From assembly GCF_001039355.2 (NCBI RefSeq), contig NW_019776018.1, positions 112,677-138,110 on the forward strand: a stretch of 25,434 nucleotides of DNA, given 5' to 3'. Origin of the DNA: Lingula anatina (taxonomy: Eukaryota; Brachiopoda; Lingulata; Lingulida; Lingulidae). A program made the position numbers and the translations under genes. The first letter of the stretch is position 1, and every line of letters starts with the position of its first letter. Shown one piece after another: positions 10,224 to 19,621 of the stretch. The notes under the pieces are model-generated. The model was not told the origin of the DNA, did not search any database, and worked only from the letters and a program-made list of their open reading frames with translations.

Positions 10224-13200
10224 TCACTATAAAAACAGCGATTTATCATAGATACTGTATCTAATCCAACATGCTAGCTGTATCATGGAATATGCTTTCT
10301 TTCACAGCATCGGCGGCAGTAAATACAAATGAACTTGCCAAAGCATTACACAATAAACTATCCAGTATTCTGGAGCCCGAGCTTATGTTTGCCCCGGCAC
10401 CGCCTGGGAGTAACTTTCAAGTTCGACCCCAGCCTGTGTCGCCCAAGCTTGACTTTCTTCTTGTTCTTGACAGCAGCGGGAGCATTACTGCCGAGCATTT
10501 TGAATGGGTAAAAGACAATGGCAAGGTATTGTTTGTAAACACACGCACCCTCATGTACGCGTGCTCACATGCACAAAAACGCACAAACTCATACATTTAC
10601 ATTTATATAATCTTTTCACTAAGAAAAACCACACGGAGATCTAAAATTATTTTTCCGCATTAGTTCATCATATATAGTAGAAAAATAATTAACGTAGGTA
10701 CTTGGACCAGCACTAAAACACGTCTTTTAGACCCCATTTCCAGAGATTAGATCGATCTACTTTAGATCGACCTAACTCCCTGGGGGTTCACGCTAAATAG
10801 CTGTCAGCCTAGCGGACACGAAAGTTAATTACCCCCTTACACCTTGTAGTAGGCGGGACATATATTTAAGCCGTATTATCTGACAGTAATCTAGTGACAC
10901 TCCCCGCGGGGATAGATCGATCTAAAAGCTCTGGGAATACAGCCTTACTTTTCAAATCAGTCACTCAAAGTAGCTACATTTTCATGAAACAATCATTCCT
11001 CCTCGTCTTTCAACATCATTATTATCATTAATTGTCATACAAAACACCGGTACATTTAACGCCTCAATTAAGCGTTACACAAGTGTATTTTACCTAAATT
11101 TTTCACTATGACGTACATATCATTCAGGTTCTAGTAGATTACATTCACGGTCAATCTCCGATTGGGACGTATGGATCACGGGTCGGACTCATCGAGTACT
11201 CCACCCAATGCAAAACCCACGTGGAATTTTCATTCTGCGACTACAACACTGTCAGTACTATAAAAAACCGGATCAGTCAAGTGAAGTTTGATAACGGTAG
11301 GACAGGTTTTAATTCTCTATAAATACATGGTTACTACTTAATATGGAATATTCTTTATCATTGTTATTTTTGAGTGCTGATTAAATCTTTTTTGACTTGA
11401 TTCACCAAAAAGTATGTCATTGAGTGATAAAAATATCTAGTCTTCTATTGTGAGATATTTTGGTCAAAAATATCAAATCTGACATAAGATGTCATTCAAA
11501 AGAAAAGAACACCCCCAGAAAACCATATCAACAGTTTGATGCCAGTATTAATTTTAAGCTAAGATATTAAAGAAAATGATAGCCTCCGGACAGTGATATC
11601 TAATACAGTCAAAAAAATTATTACAGTAAATCATGAAAAGTCATTAATAGCGGGCGTGACCTCCAGCAGCCGCTTGCATCGCCCTCATCCTACATTGCAT
11701 ACCCTGTGACAAGTTTTTTAGAGTTTGGATGGGGATATCATTCCACGCAGTGATATTTGCATGTCGAAGTTCATCACCATTTACCGGCCGATGACCATAG
11801 CTGTTAATTTTGTGAGTTATTTCCGCACACAGATTTTCAATTGGGTTCATATCTGGAGAATTTGCAGGCCAGGGGAGTTGCAGAACCCATTGGTTTTGAA
11901 GAAGAAATCAGTGGTTCTGTTAGCTCGATGTGGGGTTGCGCAGTCGTCTTGGCACACAAAGTTGTTCCTGAAGATGACTCTTACAAATTAAAGCATTGTT
12001 GTCTGTAGAATGTCTCTGTAGGAACCCTGGTTGAGGTTGCCTCCTAGAAAAACCAACTGGTTCTGGGCACCGGCATGAAATGCTCCCTAAACAGAGGTGT
12101 TACCACCCCCTGCTTGCACCCTAGGCAGTACACAATCATCGTTTTATGCCTCTTGTACACGTCGGAGGACAGAGATTCGACATTCAACCCTAAAAACTCC
12201 ATACCCGGCCTCATCACCGAAAACGACGTGATTCCAGTCTTTTGGCTGCAAATGCACGTGGTCAACAGCCCATTGCAGACGTTGCCGTATATGACCTGCT
12301 GTTAACAGTGGTTTCCCTACTGGTCGTTGTGCAAAATAACCGGCTTGTAGTAATTTCTTGTGAATTCCATGAAACGGTCGTTTAAATGTCATTCTGCCAC
12401 TCTTTTCTGAGGACACTGGTTGTCTTTGTACGACCAGCACGGCGCACTCTAAAGAGAAGGCGATCCTGTCTTCTTGTTGTGATACGCGGACACCCTGGTC
12501 GAGGTATTGGAGTAGGTGCCCCTGTTGTAGCTTTTCTTTACTAACAGTTCCCGATAAATGATGCATTGCCTGGCAATGGCTGTCCATTTCTTGTCAAATT
12601 CTCTGAGAGGAAGAATCCCATAGTAAGCTGCGTTACTTAGCTGTCGAACCATATCTTCTCTAAGGCACCTGGCAATTTTCAGAGCGACCCCTTTGTTGCT
12701 TCTCTAAATACACTCCAAAGATTGGCCAAAGCCATGCGTTTTTATACAAGGGCAGAAATTGTCGAAAAGACCACCCCTCACATTACTGATCACAGAACAT
12801 GCAACTGCATGCACCAATTGTTTCGAGAGTTGTGTGGTAATAAGGTAACACACCTGGCTACACATGGAGTGACACCTTAGTATTTTGTAGAAAATTTACT
12901 CGCCAAAAATAATATTCCATATTAAGTAGTAACCCTGTATACGTTTAAATTGGAATTAATATTTCAAATCTTGGGACTATTTTTGCAGGCATCGAAATAG
13001 TGATCGGAGACTTATCATACTTGAAGATATTGCAAACCTTGTGTTGCGCTTTGGATCATCTTAACACGATTACTTTGGCTCCTAACTGATTTTACCATTT
13101 TTAGAGGTTAGAAATTCTGTATCACAACGGAATCTATTTCAGGCGGTTCCACTGCGACGGGCCCTGCACTACAGTTGGCTAAAACGGAACTGGATATCAA

Positions 13201-14053
13201 AGGTCGCCCAGGCAACGTGAGAGTGGTGTGGGTGATTACAGACGGCAAATCGAACTCTGGTGTGAAACCTAAGATACCCGCGGATGACCTTAGAGCGAAT
13301 GGTAAAGAAACTAGCTTCATTTTGCCTAGATCGCATGCAGATCAACGGAATAACAGATCCGCGGATCAAATATGGTCGACCCACTTGAATGCTTGTTGCG
13401 TAATTCCCGCCAGGAATATATTCAGTGTCTAATTGGAAATTAAGCTGCAATCTTTTAAATGAGTCGCCATACTTGATCCGTGGATCTGTTTGTCTGCCGT
13501 TCTGAATGTGCTCTTAGTTAGTAGGATAGTTTAGAAGTCGCTGTTTTAGCTACAGTATCAGTGTTTCATGGAATATTTTTCCCATTTAGTGTATATGTCT
13601 ACAAATGATCTAGCAGTTACCAAATTTGCATTTTCATATTTTATTTGCACTCATATTTATCAAATTTGTGCTGCATAAGATATCCCCTCCAAAACACACA
13701 CTTTCATGAAGAGGTCCTATTCCTTAAACCTGTACTGCTTTTTGCACTGGGTTTGCTTAAATCGCCGATTGTACACTATGATGTATTTGGGCAATGTAAT
13801 GTTGGAGTCCGAGTCTGGAGTCACGATGTGTAAAAATAACTTCCACAATTTTGTTACAGGTGTTATGGTTTGTGTTGTTGGCGTCGGCAATTCCGTCAAC
13901 GACGTGGAGCTCAACCAGATCGGGGACAGCGGGTGTGTATTCCGCTCAGACTCGTACAGTCAGTTGAAGACGGCAGCCAGAATGGCTTACAACCTGAGCC
14001 AACCCCAACTGAGTTCCGGTTTCTTCAACAACCTTTCGTTCAAGCGTGTTTAA
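9969..14053 (+). CDS. Secreted single-VWA-domain protein, copy 2 (5 exons, 264 aa)
   Basis: Exons 9969-10023, 10308-10525, 11128-11296, 13143-13301 and 13860-14053, the same lengths and phases as copy 1. Signal peptide (MQTMKAFVVFVAVFAIEQASA), linker, and one VWA domain with a full MIDAS: DSSGS at 73-77, Thr151 and Asp181. Differences from copy 1 cluster in the linker and first helix, where KDACE becomes KDNGK and loses a cysteine. Two new cysteines appear at 119 and 128 (QCKTHVEFSFCDY), where both other copies have Ser and Gly. Intron 3 carries a 1.6-kb Tc1-like insertion, and introns 2 and 4 each carry a small inverted-repeat element, yet no exon is damaged, so the gene is probably functional. 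Predicted to be secreted; ligand unknown. Confidence 0.92.
10171..10223. repeat. CT and CA microsatellites in intron 1 of copy 2
   Basis: CTCTCT tract followed by about 12 CA repeats, in the same position relative to exon 2 as in copies 1 and 3. Confidence 0.9.
10740..10934. mobile_element. 195-bp MITE-like element in intron 2 of copy 2
   Basis: Edges carry inverted CCAGAG and CTCTGG. Just inside them are TTAGATCGATCTA (10747-10759) and TAGATCGATCTAAAAG (10912-10927), giving a TIR of roughly 25 bp with small mismatches. Copies 1 and 3 lack it at the same intron place (about 4195 and 18208). The core is non-coding. Insertion edges and any target duplication are unclear. Confidence 0.55.
11324..12939 (-). 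mobile_element. Tc1/mariner-like transposon (1.6 kb) in intron 3 of copy 2
   Basis: Inverted ends of about 29 bp (TACATGGTTACTACTTAATA at 11324; reverse complement of TACAGGGTTACTACTTAATA ending at 12939) include the TA target. About 1.6 kb is the usual size for this family. The transposase remnant is on the minus strand. The intron is interrupted in opposite orientation to the host gene and outside splice sites, so the VWA exons stay intact. Confidence 0.9.
11644..12652 (-). pseudogene. Decayed Tc1-like transposase
   Basis: Minus-strand pieces in shifting frames cover the family order. A start-region piece is at 12449-12652. The central piece (12144-12587) contains RLQWAVDHVHLQPKDWNHVV and then FGDEAGYGVF, matching the region of the first catalytic Asp. 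QDDCATPHRAN (about 11951-11920) matches the second Asp motif. The end piece (11644-11850) starts MNPIENLCAEI, carrying the final Glu of the DDE triad. At least two frame changes separate these pieces, so no functional transposase is expected, although the triad residues themselves are still visible. Confidence 0.85.
13326..13515. mobile_element. 190-bp inverted-repeat element in intron 4 of copy 2
   Basis: AACAGATCCGCGGATCAAAT (about 13351-13370) is mirrored by ATTTAAATGAGTCGCC and then CATACTTGATCCGTGGATCT (about 13468-13487). The arms extend about 50 bp each with mismatches. Copy 1 has an uninterrupted sequence here (TTTTTGCTTAGTTACAAGG, 4933-4951). The insertion lies about 25 bases past the exon 4 donor without altering it. 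Confidence 0.65.
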
Positions 14054-14417
14054 TAAAAATGATTTGCAATATCGGTGCACTTACCAAAGCCAATCGAAAA
14101 ACACATAGCTTAGCTTTGCACTGTACATTCCCGAACATGTATTTTAATCGCTTGGATAATCATGCAAACAAGATGAATTTATATCTTAGCAAAGTTTATT
14201 GAGAAAAAATTATTTTGACTGTGAGAAAAACATAAGCATTAGCAATTTTATATTTATTTGGATGGTTCGTTAGACGTTAAGGAAACAGCTACTCTGATAT
14301 ATCATTGATTAAGTTTATCTTCTATTTAAATGCACACGTGTGTGGACGATTTTTTTCGATGCAGTTTCGAAAGATCTCTTGTTTGTTTCATTTATGTTAT
14401 GTCGTGTCACTTTTGAC

Positions 14418-14423
14418 AATAAA
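14418..14423 (+). terminator. Polyadenylation signal of VWA copy 2
   Basis: AATAAA 365 bases after the stop, in the same conserved block as in copy 1. Another AATAAA overlaps the stop codon region (14052-14057) but is too close to the stop to be the main site. Confidence 0.65.
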
Positions 14424-14551
14424 AATGTGCTTACTGATTAGAACTTTGAGTATTCTATACACATAGAAATTCAATCGAGGCAACATGGGGGTTGATAATT
14501 TAAGGAAACTCAGGGCAAAGATAAACGTGTTAAGTGAAAGGTCGATTTATA

Positions 14552-15712
14552 ATACAGACTTGACATTTAATATGGAATATTTTTTCTAAGCCATATTTTA
14601 TCAGTTTTTTTCCTTCTTTGCTGACTGATACTATGACCGATGACTACCATTGGTGTTTTGGCACCAAAGTGGTACCCACTCCAAATACTGACGCTATTAA
14701 TGACCCTTGTCACTTAAGAAGCGGCAGACTCTTCTTCGTGGGCCTATTCAGGATGCCTGTAAACTCTGTTTTGACTAGTTGAGAGGTACAGGTGAAAGCT
14801 GACATCAATAAAGAAAACCACGCGGTTTCAGTTAATTCATTAGAGAAATGTTTTGCTGTATATAGTAGCTTCCTCAGAGGCCGTTTGGAATCCTAACCTG
14901 CTATAACCAGTTTCGTGTTTGCTGAGAGCCTTGAAAACGCGTTTTGGAGGAAATTTGTTCCTTTATTCGGAACGGACTGGGTGGTTTTTGTTTAGTTGCA
15001 GCAGCATATCCCGAAGAACAGTGAGTCCTGTACCCTGGTGGTAAGATTTCGATACATTGGGCGTGGCTTCTGTATAGGTACATCAGTCTGGGCATAACTG
15101 TATAAAGCTGTGCGGACCGTTAGGTGTGACACAGCAATCTGTCTGGCAATGCCTGTCTTTTTCGCGCCATTCTGGTACAGCTTAACAATTTTGTAAAACG
15201 CTGCTTAACTCATTTTCATTCACTGCAAAACCGACCACTTGCATGCAAAATTTTCAAATTTTCAAATTCTTTGATGCAGTAGTTGTCGACATATGGATAC
15301 TTTTCTGACAGAACCGTGCTTCGCCAAATCAAGCTTTGACCAGCCAAAAAGGAACACTACCTAATACCCAGGGGCGGATTGAGGCCGTCTTCTGGGTCTA
15401 CTGGAAGACGGTCAGATTTTCAAGTTTACATTGACGGGTATCTGATTTTTTTCTGTCGGAAGACGGTCAATATAGAGGATGGATCAACAAAGATAATTTG
15501 GAAGACGGTCAGAAAATATCTTTGGATCCGCCGCTGTAATACCCAATGCAGAAGTGCAACAGACATGGTAGTTAGTTAATTCGTAGCGACACACCTGACC
15601 TCACATCTCTCTAGTAATATACCCTTTATGAGATCTGAATGAAAAAAGAATGCATTTTTACCAAGGTTTACATTTGAAACTGAAATATTCCACATAAAAT
15701 GTCAAGTCTGTA
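14552..15712 (-). mobile_element. Tc1/mariner-like element A2, internally deleted partner of A1
   Basis: Ends TACAGACTTGACATTTAATA (14552) and ATGTCAAGTCTGTA (15712) form a TIR matching element A1. Internal sequence aligns to A1, but about 600 bp (6060-6668 of A1) are missing, removing the catalytic C-terminal part of the transposase remnant. The helix-turn-helix region near 15110-15200 is also decayed. It sits at the same place after copy 2 as A1 after copy 1, so insertion came before the duplication. Confidence 0.65.
15369..15536. mobile_element. 168-bp MITE family G, copy 1, with GAAGACGGTCA motifs
   Basis: Ends CAGGGGCGGATTGAG and GATCCGCCGCTG are inverted. TAATACC lies on both sides (15362-15368, 15537-15543). 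The core holds three GGAAGACGGTCA copies. Unit 1 lacks the element. A second member lies in a dipeptidase intron at 23833-23999 in reverse orientation. Confidence 0.85.
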
Positions 15713-16089
15713 TTTACCTTCAGCGATCGAGTACATTGTGCAAATGTTTAGAGCGTCCAGATTTCCTCCCTCCCACGCGTTCTAAAAAGTAATTTGTAAA
15801 TTTGCATCTCCTAACCCGGTGACTTGTCGCTTTTAATCCCTCCTCTTATGGCGAATAATTTATTTCCTAAGAATTGCTACACAAAAGCAAATAAATATTC
15901 TTACGCTTATGACCTTCAAGACCTACAATCTTCCACGTCAGCAGCAAAAGTTACAACCTAGCTGGCACCATAAATTATGTTACCGAGATCACCTGTTCAT
16001 ATATTAATCAGTTCTCTCTACCTCTTAAACACACACACACACGCACACCCGCGCACACACAAACACTGGAATATCCTCGCATATCAAGA
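15713..16089. other. Junction between units 2 and 3, no gene seen
   Basis: Matches 7716-8075 at the previous junction, including GCATCTCCTAACCC, CTTTTAATCCCTCCTCTTATG and a CA/CGCA array (16027-16062). Unit 2 here has an extra 60-70 bases near 15720-15795. Confidence 0.6.
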
Positions 16090-16289
16090 GCGTGTGTACG
16101 GCGCAATATGTCATATATAAGGGTTATCTGTTAAACATTCGGTTACACTTGGACAATACGGAATGATGTAGGGACCCACGTAAATGTCTATTGGGTGAAG
16201 AGCTGTCCAAGGATATAGTTCAATAATTCACATTATTTTTCATCATATAGGACACATTTACCTATTACCAAGTGATGCGGTTTTAAACA

Positions 16290-17037
16290 TGTGGTCATAT
16301 ATGAACTATGTTTGGAAATATTTAAGTTTTTACTGTTACCTTTCCTATTATTGGAAGATTTCTCAGGGACCAGACTTCGAAAATATTTTTCACTTTTTCA
16401 ATATTTTATAAAAAAGTTCTCTCACAATGTTTTTTCTTTCAACTCGTATTTTATAACAAGTTATGCAAGGCTGACATTTGCACGACCTTTGGCCCCGATT
16501 TTGTCGTGGCATGTCGTGTCATTTTGGGGCACGAACTGGGAGGCTCCCGCACTGTTCCCTACTAGTTCACGTATAGTTCACGACGACACTGTAGAATTTA
16601 TACGCAAGAAAATAACTTACCCCATTGATGTAGCAGTCGGCAATTGTATTGTTGATCCCTGCTTGAAGTTATACGGAATCTTTCACTGTCGTAAAATGTT
16701 GTAAACGTGCTGTAAGGCTTCAATAGATCTAGTTAACTGCTGGATAGTTTTCATCAAAGTAAAAGCCGATGGAATTTTTTTAACTGAAGATTTAAGTTGA
16801 AGGTTGGAGATAACTTGAAGCTTAATCGTATTGTGCGCGTCAACAAAATGAATCGAGCGCAAAATGGGGTCAGGCAGTGAGGCCCCATGATATAAGTAGC
16901 AACATGTGCCTCAATGGAGACTATCCCTCTAGGGTAAAATTGAGCACGTGCAGAATGCGCATGTGCGTAAATAAGCTCTGGGGAAAGTTGTCGCCATAAA
17001 ATGTCGTTTGACCACTCCAAACTTTTCTTTATTTCCG
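16290..17037. other. Unit 3-specific sequence, no convincing gene
   Basis: Between the shared unit start (to about 16283) and the block shared with unit 1 (from 17038) lies sequence not found in units 1 or 2. A plus-strand open frame of 137 codons (16291-16704) has no recognised domain or splice context. This is probably an insertion or a retained ancestral segment. Confidence 0.45.
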
Positions 17038-17102
17038 TCACGCAAACCTTAGGTATTGTACAGAGAAATCGACTGTCCTGAAAACACATAAAGGCGTCCC
17101 TG

Positions 17103-17513
17103 CGATGAAATTTGGACAATGTGTTTACAGAGAGAGACAAAAACACTATGGTCGCCTAATTCTACGACCAACCCTTCTATTAATTGCCATTATTCCTATC
17201 CTTTCCTTAATCGTAGACGCATCATTGTGTTTTCCTTGCAGTAAGAGTTATAAAGCCATTAAAACGAAAATGCACTTCTTAATGGGGCGTGCTATTTCGA
17301 AATTTATACATAATTGTGTCGGCGAACCTCGCTGAATATGAAGAAGGCTTGTCATTACGCGGTTTTCCTTTTAAACGTATGAGGAAATTCATCTTCTCAG
17401 TCAGGTGAAAAATTTGGTTAAGCCGTGACAGAAAAAGTATATTAAGGCAGTCGCGAGTCAACAGCACACGATAACCAACATATAAAGAAGAAATAACCAA
17501 GGGAGAAACCGAG
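17103..17513 (+). promoter_or_regulatory. Promoter block of VWA copy 3, TATA box altered
   Basis: The conserved block starts at GCGATGAAATTTGG (17103). The TATA position reads TATATTAA (17438-17445) instead of TATAAAAA in copy 1 or TATATAAA in copy 2, which may weaken it. The sequence between there and the start codon is otherwise highly similar. Confidence 0.6.
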
Positions 17514-18032
17514 ATGCAGACAATGAAAGTGTTCGTGGTTTTTGTTGCCGTATTCGCGATTGAGCAAGGTAAGACAACATGAATCTTAAAAATTAACTAG
17601 CCTGTCTTAACCCAATTGTTGTTATTGCAGTGATAAATACAGTTCACAATGTTTATTTCGAACTTTTGATAGATACATGCACTTATGCATGGTTTTAATA
17701 GCAACTGTCATATACTCTCTCTCCCTCTCTCTCTCCCACACACACAATGGGACAAATCATAGATATCTAATACAACATGTTGCATAATGGGATATGCTTT
17801 CTTTCACAGCATCGGCGGCAGTAAATACAAATACTCTTGCCAGAACATTACACAATAAGCTATCCAGTCTTCTGAAGCCCCAGCTTGTGCTTCCCCCGGT
17901 ACCGCCTGGTCGTAGCTATCAGTTTGTTACGCCCAAGCTTGACTTTCTTTTTGTTCTCGACAGCAGCGGGAGCATTACTGCCAGGTATTTTGAAGAGGCA
18001 AAGGATGTGTGCAAGGTAATTTTGTACACATG

Positions 18033-18070
<38 letters not shown>

Positions 18071-18516
18071 TACACCCACACACACGCACAAATACGCATA
18101 TTTACAGGTATATAACATTTTCACTATGAGGTACCACGCAACGGACAGGTCCATCATATGAAGTAGAAAATATTATAAAATAAGATACTTAGTCCCGAAA
18201 ACATGGCTTTTACCTTTAAAAGTAACTACATTTGATGAGAAAATATCATTAACCTTGTCTTTAATCATCATTATTATAAATTGCCTTCTGTAGATATACA
18301 AAATATTCTTATCTTATTTTTTTCAATACGACATACTTATCATTCAGATTATAGTAGACTACATTCATGGTAAGTCACCGATTGGAAAGTATGGGTCACG
18401 GGTCGGACTCATCCAGTACTCTACCAAGAGCAAAACCCATGTTGAATTTTCATTTGGCGACTACAACACTGTCAGTGCTATAAAAAACAGGATCAGTCAA
18501 GTGAAGTTTGATAACG
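17514..18516 (+). pseudogene. Truncated VWA gene copy 3 (exons 1-3 only)
   Basis: Exons 17514-17568, 17810-18015 and 18348-18516 have intact frames and splice sites. The encoded part runs from the signal peptide through DSSGS and HVEFSFGDYN to FDN, 143 residues plus one base. Exon 2 is 12 nt shorter, deleting four residues of the proline-rich linker. No match to exon 4 or 5 exists anywhere to the right, so the MIDAS Thr and Asp, the later strands and the tail are missing. Homology to copy 2 stops in intron 3 near 18560, inside a Tc1-like terminus. There are no stops or frameshifts in the surviving exons, so decay is recent or the exons are still used. It could be a pseudogene or part of a chimeric gene using a downstream acceptor (18980 or 20789). 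Confidence 0.8.
18036..18067. repeat. CA microsatellite after exon 2 donor of copy 3
   Basis: About 15 CA repeats about 20 bases past the donor at 18016, matching the position of the CA array in copy 1. Confidence 0.9.
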
Positions 18517-18543
18517 GTAGGACAGGTTTTAATTCTCTATAAA

Positions 18544-18560
18544 TACAGGGTTGCTACTTA
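18544..18560. mobile_element. Tc1-type terminus remnant at the break in copy 3
   Basis: TACAGGGTTGCTACTTA matches the first 17 bases of the inverted repeat of the intron 3 transposon (TACAGGGTTACTACTTA) with one difference. It follows the same flank (AATTCTCTATAAA) as the element in copy 2. Nothing of the element's interior follows. Confidence 0.7.
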
Positions 18561-19279
18561 AGTGTGTGTCCACGAGAAAACCAGACCAAATGTAGAAAAT
18601 GCGGCAAGGCGGGGGTGAACGGATTTACACCATATTTGATGTGTTTGAACTTTTATATGAACAATATCTGAGGCTGCAATATTTCCTGAAAAAAATCCCT
18701 ACCTACAGAGATATGGGCAGTCACAATTTGGGGGGTTAATCAACCAAAAATTCATCTGAAAAACGGGGTTATATTGATTGGCCTTACAGTTGATACAGGT
18801 GTGACTTAATGATTTAGTTTGGTGATATGTTATAACCTAAAGATAGGGGATTAAAATGATATACACTTTTTTCACCCTCTTTGTTCCCATCGTAACAAAC
18901 TAAACGTTTTTCTCAGGGCTACGAACCACGTGCTTTGAACACCCCCCTTCTATTGTTAACAATATCTTCATCTTCACAGGTCTTTGGGGTAAAGCGTGTT
19001 CAGGACTAACAGATAACTCATTAATCTATTTATACATGAAATCAAAACTTACTGCTGTTCTACAACTTGTCCGTTGTAAGAGATAGAACATGACCTAATT
19101 TCTTCATTTTTCGTAAATTTATCTGGACACATTTATTGGTGCACTCAACCTCAGCTATCTCTTTCAAGTCAACAAATGGTTTAAAACACTGTTAGTTGAG
19201 TTTTATATCTTCATTTTACCTATTCTAATTTTTTTCTGGTTAAAACAAGCATCTAACACATTTTAAAATCATGTGAAAC
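18561..19279. other. Unassigned sequence after the copy 3 break
   Basis: No homology to the VWA unit is visible. A strong plus-strand acceptor (TATCTTCATCTTCACAG, ending 18979) is followed by a phase-1 frame open to TAG at 19086, which could serve as a terminal exon but looks like no known family. Otherwise AT-rich and unassigned. Confidence 0.45.
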
Positions 19280-19360
19280 NACACACACACACACACACAC
19301 GCACACCTGCGCACACACAAAAATTGAAATATCCACGCATATTACGAATATGCATACAAA
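19280..19360. repeat. CA array plus probable remnant of a unit 5' boundary
   Basis: An ambiguous base (n) is at 19280, followed by CA/CGCA repeats to about 19318 and then TTGAAATATCCACGCATATTA. This resembles CTGGAATATCCTCGCATATCA before unit 3 (16066) and the matching place before unit 2 (8053). It may mark where a fourth unit once began, or the original right edge of the array. Confidence 0.45.
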
Positions 19361-19548
19361 CACATTTCTCTCTCTTGTGACCGTTGACACGCGCATGCAT
19401 ATTTTCGAATTAAAGTACACACATTCGCACAAACTGATAAAGGCATGCATTCACACGCGTACGCTCACACACAATTTTGGTCCCTATCCTCTTTTTCATA
19501 CAAATAGTATTGAAGTGATCTAGTTCCTGTTTTAACAAGTCTACTTAC

Positions 19549-19621
19549 AATTATCTATGAGGTAAAACCCGTCTATTCCCTGCAAGTAGATGGTGATTAA
19601 GAGGAAGCTGACCAAGTACAT
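19549..19621 (-). CDS. Candidate first exon encoding a signal peptide
   Basis: A minus-strand start codon in good context (GACAACATG) begins MYLVSFLLITIYLQGIDGFY, a short N-terminus with a strong hydrophobic core and a likely cleavage site near QGIDG. After 24 codons plus one base it meets a perfect donor, GTAAGT (intron from 19548). No downstream exon could be assigned on the minus strand to the left, where 18561-19540 shows no recognisable protein. It may be the start of a secreted-protein gene whose other exons I cannot identify, a relic, or chance. It is separate from the dipeptidase, which ends at 21627. Confidence 0.35.

Larger units (their letters stand above)
914..18560 (+). repeat. 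Tandem array of three duplicated units
   Basis: Three head-to-tail units start at the shared sequence CGTGTGTACGGCGCAAT near 914, 8076 and 16090. Each contains, in order, an AT-rich 5' flank, a conserved promoter block (from about 3009, 9571 and 17103), and the VWA gene. Units 1 and 2 also share the 3' flank and a downstream Tc1-like element. Unit 3 ends near 18560, within intron 3. CA-rich sequence plus AATATCCTCGCATATCAAG precedes units 2 and 3 (8055-8074, 16069-16088). Spacing between start codons is 6548 and 7545 bases; the difference comes from copy-specific insertions and deletions. Confidence 0.88.

Noticed and set aside
16291-16704. 137-codon plus-strand open frame
   Set aside because: No domain, no partner exons and no matching sequence in the other units; AT-rich chance frame.
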